The position numbers were made by a program, and so were the translations under genes. 5,251 nt of DNA from an uncultured Collinsella sp. (GTDB lineage Bacteria; Actinomycetota; Coriobacteriia; Coriobacteriales; Coriobacteriaceae), in contig CATWID010000090.1 of the NCBI GenBank assembly GCA_958350755.1, positions 1-5,251 of the forward strand, in the 5' to 3' direction. The notes beneath the pieces are model-generated. The model worked only from the letters and a program-made list of their open reading frames with translations. It had not been told where the DNA came from and did not search any database. This document shows positions 1-4,995 of this stretch, one piece after another. Position 1 is the stretch's first letter. The number at the start of each line of letters is the position of its first letter.

Positions 1-854
1 TCATGCGCGATCTTAAGCGAAGCACACGGATCGACGAAGTTGGCCATGCCGACCGACACGCAGGTGGCGCCGGCCAGGATAAACTCAGCCGCATCCTCGC
101 CGGTCATGACACCGCCGACACCGTTGATGGGGATATCGACGGCCTGGGCAACCTCCCAGACCATGCGCACGGCGATGTGGTGGCACAGCGGGCCCGAAAG
201 GCCGCCCTTGGGTTTGGCAACGCGGGACTTGCGGGTGTGCACGTCAATGGCCATGCCCTGGATGGAATTGATGACCGAAAGGCCGTCGGCGCCTGCGGCC
301 TCGAGGGCTTTGGCAATCTCGGCAACGTTGACCGGAGCCATCTTTACGAACAGCGGCTTATCGGTCACCTTGCGGCAGGCAGCCATAACGGAAGAGGCGC
401 CCTCGGGCGTTGATCCCATGGCGGCACCGCCGGCGGCAATATTAGGGCAGCTCACGTTGATCTCGTAGCCGGCAGCCCAGGGGCACAGCTCGACATACAT
501 CTCGAGTGCGCGGACAAACTCGTCAACGGAGTGGCCGGCAACCTGACAGATGACCTGGCAGCCGTCCTTGGACAGCTGTTCGAGCCAAGGACCGGACTCA
601 CGGGCAAAGGCGGCCACGCCGGGGTTCTGAAGGCCCACGGAGTTGATCATGCCGCCCGGGATCTCGGCCATGCGAGGCGCGGGATTGCCGGGCCAGGGCT
701 CGGCAGCGCAACCCTTGGTGGTGATGGCGCCCAGCTGGGAAACATCAAAGAAGTTCTGGAACTGCCAACCGTAGCCAAAGGTACCGGCTGCGGTGTTGAT
801 GGGGTTCTGCATCTTGACGCCGCCGAAATCGACGGCCATGTTCACGGTACCCAC
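1..854 (-). CDS. pyrD: Dihydroorotate dehydrogenase B (NAD+), catalytic subunit, 3' end cut by window edge
   Basis: Class 1B dihydroorotate dehydrogenase, the cytosolic FMN subunit that oxidises dihydroorotate to orotate and works as a heterotetramer with PyrK. I translated it by hand: 284 codons are visible and the family usually has 300-310, so about 20-25 C-terminal residues lie beyond the left edge. Visible motifs, numbered from the GTG at 854, are K47 in the ITTKG strand, N71 with GLQNPG (74-79), the EINVSCPN block with catalytic C136 (131-138), K171 in VKMAP, N196, the phosphate-binding GGLSG (217-221) and GVGGV (245-249). The active-site cysteine, rather than serine, marks class 1. The start is taken as GTG at 854, which shares one base with the pyrK stop (TAGTG) and has a purine-rich AAGGTGGTGG seven bases upstream. 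ATG at 839 would give a more typical family N-terminus but has only a weak ribosome site. The one-base overlap implies translational coupling to pyrK, its partner subunit. The function is very secure; the start is less so. Confidence 0.96.
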   Translation of the reverse strand, partial: MGTVNMAVDFGGVKMQNPINTAAGTFGYGWQFQNFFDVSQLGAITTKGCAAEPWPGNPAPRMAEIPGGMINSVGLQNPGVAAFARESGPWLEQLSKDGCQVICQVAGHSVDEFVRALEMYVELCPWAAGYEINVSCPNIAAGGAAMGSTPEGASSVMAACRKVTDKPLFVKMAPVNVAEIAKALEAAGADGLSVINSIQGMAIDVHTRKSRVAKPKGGLSGPLCHHIAVRMVWEVAQAVDIPINGVGGVMTGEDAAEFILAGATCVSVGMANFVDPCASLKIAH

Positions 855-1645
855 TAGAAGACCACCACCTTGGAAGCATCGAACACAGGGCCGCACATGC
901 AGGCGCCCTTCATACCGTCGACCGTCTCGACATTGCAGGTGTTGCAGGCGCCAAAGCCACAGCTCATCATGCGCTCAAGCGACACCTCACAGTACGCACC
1001 GGCCTCGGCGGCTGCGGCGGCGACCTTCTTCATCATGACGGCGGGACCGCAGCTGGCCACGTAGTCGTAGCCGCCCTCGCCAAGCAGCTCGGCGGCAGGA
1101 TCGGTGCAAAAACCGTGCGTGCCGAGCGAACCGTCGTCGGTGCACACGTTAACCGTGGCGCCCAGCGCACGGAACTCATCGACACCCACGACTTTGGAAG
1201 CGGTGCCAAAGCCCAGGCACACGTCCACATCAACACCCTGCTCGGCAAGCATGCCGGCAAGACACAGCACAGGCGGAACGCCGATGCCACCGGCGACGAG
1301 CAGTGCCTTCCTGGTGCCCTCGGGTACCATCCAGCCACGGCCACCGGGGCCCAACAGGTTAGAGGTGGAACCAGGGCCCATCTGGGACAAACGGCGGGTA
1401 TCGTCGCCCACGACGGCGTACCACAGCTCGACGGTGCCGGCCTCGGCGTCGGCGCGGTAGAAACTCAAGGGCACACGAAGCAGAGAAGACGCATCGCCGG
1501 GGACGGCGATGTTCACAAACTGACCGGGCTTGAGCGCACTTGCAAGCTTGGGGGCCGAGATGACGAGCGAGAAGATGCCCTCGGCGATCTCCTTGTTCGA
1601 GACGACCTCGAAGTCGTGCATGCGTGCAGTGGAAGGTGTGGGCAT
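854..1645 (-). CDS. pyrK: Dihydroorotate dehydrogenase B (NAD+), electron transfer subunit
   Basis: PyrK, 263 residues (family about 250-265), carries electrons from FMN of PyrD through a [2Fe-2S] cluster and FAD to NAD+. Three domains follow in order. The flavin barrel, about residues 10-105, has the RxPxS flavin motif at R57-S61 and LLGPGGRGW at 97-105. The nucleotide-binding fold, about 112-222, has LVAGGIGVPP at 116-125, TDDGSLG at 169-175 and SCGPAVMMKKV at 198-208. The C-terminal iron-sulfur domain has C229-x4-C234-x2-C237-x11-C249, just before the conserved GPVF. An extra cysteine, C251, sits where relatives usually have Asp (CMCGPVF against the common CxDGPVF). The ATG at 1645 is chosen because GGAG lies five bases upstream (1651-1654); a later ATG at 1621 has no ribosome site. 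The gene ends in TAG, overlapping the GTG of pyrD by one base, and follows pyrC after 92 bases that hold two hairpins. Catabolic NADPH-linked relatives also share this fold, but the pyrD neighbour settles the role. Confidence 0.96.
   Translation of the reverse strand: MPTPSTARMHDFEVVSNKEIAEGIFSLVISAPKLASALKPGQFVNIAVPGDASSLLRVPLSFYRADAEAGTVELWYAVVGDDTRRLSQMGPGSTSNLLGPGGRGWMVPEGTRKALLVAGGIGVPPVLCLAGMLAEQGVDVDVCLGFGTASKVVGVDEFRALGATVNVCTDDGSLGTHGFCTDPAAELLGEGGYDYVASCGPAVMMKKVAAAAAEAGAYCEVSLERMMSCGFGACNTCNVETVDGMKGACMCGPVFDASKVVVF
862..871 (-). promoter_or_regulatory. Ribosome binding site that decides the pyrD start
   Basis: On the minus strand these bases read AAGGTGGTGG, inside the last codons of pyrK, ending seven bases before the GTG at 854. 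No comparable purine run precedes the GTG at 845 or the ATG at 839, so this site favours the upstream start and coupled translation. The match to the anti-Shine-Dalgarno sequence is partial. Confidence 0.5.
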
Positions 1646-1660
1646 AGACGCTCCAATCCC

Positions 1661-1676
1661 CCATGCGGTTGCATGG
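1661..1676 (-). repeat. Perfect 6-bp inverted repeat (hairpin) before the pyrK ribosome site
   Basis: The minus strand reads CCATGC, loop AACC, GCATGG, a perfect 6-bp stem with a tetraloop ending six bases before the GGAG of pyrK. It has no T tract, so it is not a terminator. It could stabilise the 5' end of a processed pyrKD message or shape access to the pyrK ribosome site. The structure is visible in the sequence; the role is speculation. Confidence 0.45.
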
Positions 1677-1684
1677 TCTAAACG

Positions 1685-1717
1685 AACAGAAAGCGCGGCA
1701 CCGCAAGGGCGCCGCGC
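1685..1717 (-). terminator. Terminator-like hairpin between pyrC and pyrK (possibly partial)
   Basis: Reading the minus strand, GCGCGGCGCC (1717-1708), loop CTTGC (1707-1703) and GGTGCCGCGC (1702-1693) form a 10-bp GC-rich stem with one G-U pair. TTTCTGTT (1692-1685) follows directly. It starts 20 bases after the pyrC stop. The stem is strong but the T tract is interrupted by C and G, so termination is probably incomplete. Because pyrK and pyrD belong to the same pathway and no strong promoter is evident in the gap, this looks more like a polarity-setting or RNA-stabilising element than the end of the operon. Confidence 0.45.
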
Positions 1718-1737
1718 ACAAAAGCGATAAGGCTATG

Positions 1738-3027
1738 CTAGCAGATGCAGCCGTCGGCGAGCGTCTGCTTGCCACCGACAAATACATCGGTGGCACGACC
1801 GGTGAGCGTGCAGCCGGCAAAACCGGAGTTCTCGGCGCGCGACTCGTAACCGTCCTCGCCAACCGTCCAGGTGGCGGACGCGTCGAACACGGTCAGGTCG
1901 GCGACAGAGCCCGCCTTGACCTGAACCTGATCGAGGCCCAGAATCTCACGCGGCTTGATGGCCATGAGCTCGACCATGCGGCTCACGCTCATCTTGCCCG
2001 TGTTGACCAGCTCAGTGAGCACGAGCGACAGCGAAGTCTCGAGGCCAATCATTCCAAAGGGCGCGAGCTCGAACTCGCGGGCCTTCTCCCACGGGGTGTG
2101 GGGAGCGTGGTCGGTAACGATAGCGTCGACGGTACCGTCGATGACACCCTGACGGATGGCCTCGGCATCCTCGTCAGTGCGCAGCGGCGGATTGACCTTG
2201 AGCGAGGTGTTGTAGGTCTCGTCCAGGTCGTTCTCGGTCAGGAACATGTGGTGCGGGGTGGCCTCGCAGGTCACCTGGACACCGGCAGCCTTACCGGCAC
2301 GCACGAGCTCCAGGCCATGAGCGGTGGAGATGTGCTGGATGTGCAGCTTGGCACCGGTCAGCTTGGCAATCTCGATGTCGCGGGCAATCTGAAGCTCCTC
2401 GCCGGCGGCCGGCCAACCCTCGAGGGCCAGACGGGTCGAGACCTTGCCCTCGTTGATCTGGCCGTGACCGACCAGATCCTCGTCCTGGCAGTGGCTCATA
2501 AAGACCTTGCCGAACATCTTGCCGTAGTCCATGCAGCGACGGAGCATGCCCGCACCCTGCACGCCGCGACCGTCATCGGTGAAGGCGACGGCGCCGTGGG
2601 CGACCATATCGCCCATCTCGGACATAGCCTCGCCCTTAAGGCCGCGAGTCATAGCACCAGAAGGATAGACGCGGCAGTGGCCGACCTCGGCAGCGCGGGA
2701 CTTGACGAACTCAACGACGGTTCCGTTATCGGTGACCGGATCGGTGTTGGGCATGGCGCACACGCCGGTGAAGCCGCCCTTGGCAGCAGCGCGGGTGCCG
2801 CTCTCGATGTCCTCTTTGACCTCGTAGCCAGGCTCGCGAAGGTGAACGTGCATATCCACCAGGCCGGGGACGAGGTACTTGCCGGAAAGGTCGCGGACCT
2901 CGGCTCCCTCGACGGCGAGATTCTCGCCGACCTCGGCGATCTTATCGCCGTCAATCAGGACGTCAACGACACCGTCAAGCTCGACGGACGGGTCGACGAC
3001 GTGGGCATTCTTAAGAAGCAAGGCCAT
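1738..3027 (-). CDS. pyrC: Dihydroorotase, class I
   Basis: PyrC, 429 residues, is a cytosolic zinc amidohydrolase that cyclises N-carbamoyl-L-aspartate to dihydroorotate, the third step of UMP synthesis. Metal and substrate residues typical of class I enzymes (Bacillus and Aquifex type) are visible. DMHVHLREPG supplies H60 and H62. FTDDGRG has D151, the aspartate that replaces the carboxylated lysine of other dihydroorotases. SHCQDEDL has H179, LHIQHIST has H232, and VTDHAPH has D306 with H310. Length and the closing TVFD-to-VGGK region are normal, and no key residue is missing. The start is ATG at 3027, seven bases after a perfect GGAGGT. An in-frame TTG at 3042 would read through that ribosome site and is rejected. 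The first 17 bases overlap the end of pyrB, so translation is probably coupled. Hydantoinases and allantoinases share the fold, but the motifs and neighbours make dihydroorotase clear. Confidence 0.97.
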   Translation of the reverse strand: MALLLKNAHVVDPSVELDGVVDVLIDGDKIAEVGENLAVEGAEVRDLSGKYLVPGLVDMHVHLREPGYEVKEDIESGTRAAAKGGFTGVCAMPNTDPVTDNGTVVEFVKSRAAEVGHCRVYPSGAMTRGLKGEAMSEMGDMVAHGAVAFTDDGRGVQGAGMLRRCMDYGKMFGKVFMSHCQDEDLVGHGQINEGKVSTRLALEGWPAAGEELQIARDIEIAKLTGAKLHIQHISTAHGLELVRAGKAAGVQVTCEATPHHMFLTENDLDETYNTSLKVNPPLRTDEDAEAIRQGVIDGTVDAIVTDHAPHTPWEKAREFELAPFGMIGLETSLSLVLTELVNTGKMSVSRMVELMAIKPREILGLDQVQVKAGSVADLTVFDASATWTVGEDGYESRAENSGFAGCTLTGRATDVFVGGKQTLADGCIC

Positions 3028-3955
3028 TATCGGCACCTCCAAGCAGCAGATACAGGATAGCCATACGCACGCAGATACCGGCGTAGACCTGCTCCAGGAT
3101 GACGGAGCGTTGCGGGTGGTCGGCCATATAGGAGTCGAACTCGACGCCGCGGTTGATGGGGCCCGGGTGACAGATGATCGCGTCGGGCTTCATGAGCTTC
3201 TCGCGGTCCTTGGTCAGACCGAAGAGCTTGTGGTACTCGCGAATGGTCGGGAACGGGGCACCCTCGAGGCGCTCCTGCTGCACGCGCAGCATATAGACGA
3301 CGTCCAGCTCGGGCAGGACGGAATCGAGGTCGCTCGTCACGTGGTCGCAGCCCAGAACCTCGGGCGCCGGCGGCAGCAGCGTGCCGGGGGCGACGGCGTA
3401 GGTCTCGCAGCCCATAATCTTAAGGGCGGGGATCAGCGAGCCGCAGACGCGGGAGTGCGCGATATCGCCGACGACGGCGACCTTCAGACCGTGGAAGTCA
3501 CCCTTGTGCTCCCAGATGGTGTACAGGTCGAGCAGGGCCTGCGTGGGATGGTTGTGCTTGCCGTCGCCGGCGCAGATAACGCTCGCGGGCGAGTTCTGCG
3601 TGACGATGTAGGGAGCGCCGGCGTGCTTATCGCGCACGACAATGCAGTCGATCTTATAGGCGTTGAGGGTCTCGACGGTATCGACGAGGCTCTCGCCCTT
3701 GACCGTGGAGGTCGAGGAGCCGCCGAAGTTGAGGCTGTCGGCCGAAAGACGCTTCTCGGCGAGCTCGAAGGAGCTGCGGGTACGCGTCGAGGGCTCGTTG
3801 AACATGTTGACGATGGTCTTACCCTTGAGCGTGGGGACCTTCTTGATGGCACGCTCGTTGACCTCGGAGAACGCCTTGGCGGTCTCGAGGATGAGCTTGA
3901 TGTCCTCTTCGGAGTACTCGGTAATGTCGATCAGGTGCTTATGATTGAACGCCAC
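3011..3955 (-). CDS. pyrB: Aspartate carbamoyltransferase, catalytic subunit
   Basis: PyrB, 314 residues (family about 300-315), joins carbamoyl phosphate and L-aspartate to give carbamoyl-aspartate, the committed step of pyrimidine synthesis; the active enzyme is a trimer with shared active sites. The carbamoyl-phosphate motif is NEPSTRTRSSFE, with STRTR at 56-60. K86 lies in the SSTSTVKGES loop reaching into the neighbouring site, followed by GDGKHNHPTQALLD (H136), R169 in GDIAHSRV, R224 with the MLRVQxER aspartate motif, and HPGPINRG (263-270). The aspartate motif and GDG-HPTQ separate it from ornithine carbamoyltransferase. No regulatory chain gene (pyrI) is nearby, so allosteric control by a PyrI partner is not expected. 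The start is ambiguous. GTG at 3955 lies eight bases after a perfect GGAGGTGA and is preferred. GTG at 3967, four codons earlier, falls inside that ribosome site. The gene begins just after the pyrR stop and its end overlaps pyrC. Confidence 0.97.
   Translation of the reverse strand: MAFNHKHLIDITEYSEEDIKLILETAKAFSEVNERAIKKVPTLKGKTIVNMFNEPSTRTRSSFELAEKRLSADSLNFGGSSTSTVKGESLVDTVETLNAYKIDCIVVRDKHAGAPYIVTQNSPASVICAGDGKHNHPTQALLDLYTIWEHKGDFHGLKVAVVGDIAHSRVCGSLIPALKIMGCETYAVAPGTLLPPAPEVLGCDHVTSDLDSVLPELDVVYMLRVQQERLEGAPFPTIREYHKLFGLTKDREKLMKPDAIICHPGPINRGVEFDSYMADHPQRSVILEQVYAGICVRMAILYLLLGGADNGLAS
3035..3040 (-). promoter_or_regulatory. Ribosome binding site that decides the pyrC start
   Basis: The minus strand reads GGAGGT inside the last pyrB codons, with seven bases to the ATG at 3027. 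A longer frame beginning with TTG at 3042 would include this site as coding sequence, so the ATG is the real start. Confidence 0.8.
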
Positions 3956-3959
3956 GGTA

Positions 3960-4544
3960 CTACTCACCTCCCAGCGGCGCGGAGCCCACGTGGGAACCCG
4001 GCGCGACGTCGTTGATCTCGACAGCGGTACGGCCGTCGACTTCCTTCATATATAGGTGCACGTTCTCCTCGTGCGACGAGGGAACGTTCTTGCCGACAAA
4101 GTCCGGCGAGATAGGGAGCTCGCGGTGACCGCGGTCAACGAGAACTGCCAGCTCGACTCGGCTCGGACGGCCCAGGTCCATGACGGCGTCCAGAGCGGCG
4201 CGGATGGTGCGACCCGTGTACAGGATGTCGTCCACCAGCACGACGCGCTTGCCGTCGACGCTGAAGGGAATGTTGGTAGCGTGGATCGCGGGAGCGAAAT
4301 TGGTCGCATAGTCATCGCGGTAGAAGCTGATGTCGAGGCTGCCGAGCGGAACGTCGACGCCCTCGATCTCCTTGATCTCCTCGGCGAGCTTCTTTGCCAG
4401 AAGGTCGCCGCGCGTGACGATACCGACCAGAGCGAGGTCTTCACAGCCCTCGTTGCGCTCGAGGATCTCGTGCGCGATGCGGGTCATCGCTCGGTTGACG
4501 GCGGTCTCGTCCATGATGACCGCCTTGGGGGAAGTCGTGCCCAT
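3960..4544 (-). CDS. pyrR: Bifunctional pyr operon regulator / uracil phosphoribosyltransferase
   Basis: PyrR, 194 residues (Bacillus PyrR is about 180), senses UMP and binds pyr leader RNA; many homologues also convert uracil and PRPP to UMP. The N-terminus KAVIMDETAVNRAMTRIAHE aligns directly with the Bacillus protein and supports the ATG at 4544, preceded by AAGGAG with a four-base spacer. Visible blocks are GIVTRGDLLAKKLA (41-54), DISFYRDD (71-78), the PRPP loop VVLVDDILYTGRT (101-113) and LVDRGHRELPISPDFVGKNVP (135-155). Positions tied to RNA binding in Bacillus PyrR appear kept: T21, R22 and H25 in TRIAHE, H140/R141 in DRGHR, and K152. About a dozen C-terminal residues (GSHVGSAPLGGE) extend past the usual end. 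That tail coincides with the pyrB ribosome site, so pyrR and pyrB are four bases apart and probably coupled. The upstream leader contains the expected target. Function as regulator is secure; enzymatic activity is inferred from the family. Confidence 0.96.
   Translation of the reverse strand: MGTTSPKAVIMDETAVNRAMTRIAHEILERNEGCEDLALVGIVTRGDLLAKKLAEEIKEIEGVDVPLGSLDISFYRDDYATNFAPAIHATNIPFSVDGKRVVLVDDILYTGRTIRAALDAVMDLGRPSRVELAVLVDRGHRELPISPDFVGKNVPSSHEENVHLYMKEVDGRTAVEINDVAPGSHVGSAPLGGE
3964..3971 (-). promoter_or_regulatory. Perfect anti-SD match GGAGGTGA inside the end of pyrR
   Basis: The minus strand reads GGAGGTGA across the final pyrR codons (Gly-Gly-Glu). It matches the 16S 3' end over eight bases and leaves eight bases to the GTG at 3955. 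The earlier GTG at 3967 is part of this motif and cannot use it. It is the main reason for placing the pyrB start at 3955. Confidence 0.7.
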
Positions 4545-4565
4545 CGATCTCCTTCCTCACATGTC

Positions 4566-4585
4566 TTGACTGCTGACACAGTCAA
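4566..4585 (-). repeat. 7-bp perfect inverted repeat between leader terminator and pyrR ribosome site
   Basis: TTGACTG, loop of six, CAGTCAA on either strand. On the pyr transcript it forms right after, and shares two bases with, the terminator T tract, and ends about ten bases before the purine-rich ribosome site. It lacks a following T tract in either direction, so it is not itself a terminator. It may fold only in read-through transcripts. Confidence 0.45.
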
Positions 4586-4624
4586 AAAAATAGATGCCCG
4601 ACCGCTCAAAGCGGACCAGACACC
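4584..4624 (-). terminator. Intrinsic terminator in the pyr leader (attenuator arm)
   Basis: On the minus strand GGTGTCT-G-GTCCGCT (4624-4610), loop TTG (4609-4607) and AGCGGTC-GGGCATC (4606-4593) pair. The outer helix is seven pairs, three of them G-U. A bulged G and one T-T mismatch follow, then five strong pairs next to the loop. TATTTTTTT (4592-4584) comes immediately after. The weak outer helix next to a good T tract suits a conditional terminator. Its 5' arm is also the 3' arm of the antiterminator. Confidence 0.72.
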
Positions 4625-4672
4625 CACAGGAAGGGCTGCTCTTTGGCAGCAATGTAATTCCATGTGGGTATC
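4619..4672 (-). promoter_or_regulatory. Antiterminator stem of the pyr leader
   Basis: Minus-strand GATACCCACA (4672-4663) pairs with TGTGGGTGTC (4628-4619) over ten bases with one G-U. After a single bulged T, GGAA (4661-4658) pairs with TTCC (4632-4629). An internal hairpin GCTGC/GCAGC (4650-4646 with 4639-4635) caps it. Its 3' arm covers six of the seven outer bases of the terminator 5' arm, so forming it would prevent termination. Confidence 0.65.
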
Positions 4673-4689
4673 TCGTACCCCTTTAATGG
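4660..4689 (-). promoter_or_regulatory. Anti-antiterminator hairpin, candidate PyrR-binding RNA
   Basis: Minus-strand CCAT (4689-4686) and ATGG (4663-4660) make a lower stem. A purine-rich TAAAG bulge on the 5' side faces AC on the 3' side, and the upper stem GGGTA/TACCC closes a CGAGA loop (4675-4671). Lower stem, 5' purine bulge, upper stem and an NGNGA loop recall the Bacillus PyrR-binding loop, but the flanking bases are UA/UA rather than the CC/GG I remember from that consensus. It uses the same TACCC as the antiterminator 5' arm, so the two exclude each other. Confidence 0.55.
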
Positions 4690-4698
4690 TCAAGGGAT

Positions 4699-4727
4699 AG
4701 TGTAGCCAACCTCGAGCTTAATTGCGA
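4699..4727 (-). promoter_or_regulatory. Candidate promoter of the pyr operon
   Basis: A -10-like TACACT (4704-4699, four of six consensus bases) is preceded after 17 bases by a weak -35 TCGCAA (4727-4722). Transcription would start near 4692, just before the first leader hairpin, which suits attenuation control. The -35 is poor, so the assignment rests mainly on position. Confidence 0.4.
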
Positions 4728-4797
4728 GCATAAATACAGAGCAATCCGTAAACGGGCGCAGGCGCTCCATAAACCTATATATATTTGTGGGACGAGC

Positions 4798-4826
4798 TTG
4801 AAAACGCACGCACGAGCTGGCATAAT
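4798..4826 (+). promoter_or_regulatory. Well-formed sigma-70-type promoter, upstream promoter of rpmB or of a small RNA
   Basis: TTGAAA (4798-4803), a 17-base spacer and CATAAT (4821-4826) with a TGG just before the -10 make five-of-six matches in both boxes plus an extended -10. The start would be near 4833, about 160 bases before rpmB. No open reading frame with a ribosome site lies between. It may be a second rpmB promoter or drive a short RNA. The 7-bp direct repeat ACGAGCT (4792-4798 and 4812-4818) flanks its -35. Confidence 0.6.
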
Positions 4827-4912
4827 CCCCTCTGCTGCACGCAAATCGGATCTACGTCCAGGGCCGTAGCGTGAGCACTATCGCCAAAAGAGGAATATCT
4901 CTGTGTAGATTG

Positions 4913-4941
4913 CGCACAGGGAGCGACTTCTGTGCTATAGT
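4913..4941 (+). promoter_or_regulatory. Proximal promoter of rpmB with extended -10
   Basis: TGC-TATAGT (4933-4941) is an extended -10 with five of six consensus bases. The -35 is weak: CGCACA (4913-4918) at 17 bases, or TTGCGC (4910-4915) at an over-long 20. Transcription would begin near 4948, giving rpmB a leader of about 48 bases. Confidence 0.65.
4914..4935. repeat. 6-bp inverted repeat across the rpmB promoter spacer
   Basis: GCACAG (4914-4919) and CTGTGC (4930-4935) are perfect inverted copies ten bases apart, placed between the -35 and -10 of the rpmB promoter. The position suits a dimeric repressor site, but six-base arms can arise by chance and no regulator is evident here. Confidence 0.35.
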
Positions 4942-4995
4942 TCAGGCTTGTTTGTTAACGTGACATGTTCGTTTGTCGCCCAAGGAGGGTCAGTT

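Larger units (their letters stand above)
4545..4692 (-). promoter_or_regulatory. Untranslated leader of the pyr operon, candidate PyrR attenuator
   Basis: This leader of about 148 bases lies between the likely transcription start near 4692 and pyrR. In minus-strand order it holds a 5' hairpin with a CGAGA loop (4689-4660), a long antiterminator stem (4672-4619), an intrinsic terminator with T7 (4624-4584), a 7-bp hairpin (4585-4566) and the pyrR ribosome site. The first structure shares bases with the second, and the second with the third, so only alternate folds are possible. This is the arrangement known for PyrR in Bacillus: PyrR-UMP holds the first hairpin, frees the terminator and shuts off the operon when pyrimidines are plentiful. 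The pairings are seen in the sequence; PyrR binding is inferred from the downstream pyrR and the layout. Confidence 0.75.

Noticed and set aside
3028..3042. Five-residue N-terminal extension of PyrC from TTG
   Set aside because: It would translate the GGAGGT ribosome site itself; ATG at 3027 sits at ideal distance from that site and matches the family N-terminus.
1663..3060. 465-codon plus-strand open frame opposite pyrC
   Set aside because: It lies opposite the convincing pyrC and shows no recognisable domain; long antisense frames are common in GC-rich genes.
2879..4015. 378-codon plus-strand open frame opposite pyrB
   Set aside because: It is antisense to an intact, motif-complete pyrB and has no ribosome site or recognisable protein features.
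4550..4565. TGTGAGG next to the pyrR ribosome site as a PyrR-binding loop (translational control as in mycobacteria)
   Set aside because: It matches part of the NGNGAGG core, but the preceding CA cannot pair with GG and no stem forms around it; the 4660-4689 hairpin is a better candidate.
4484..4693. 69-codon minus-strand open frame running through the whole pyr leader into pyrR
   Set aside because: It starts with TTG or an ATG without a ribosome site, overlaps pyrR out of frame, and its bases are explained by the paired leader structures.
4772..4806. Minus-strand promoter with TATATA as -10 and TTTTCA as -35
   Set aside because: Both boxes are mediocre, and the AT run reads the same on both strands; it could be a second pyr promoter but I cannot support it over the TACACT site nearer the leader.
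4948..4995. N-terminal extension of L28 from TTG
   Set aside because: The extension reads through the AAGGAGGG site, and L28 proteins begin with the MSKVCEVCGK-type start at 4996.
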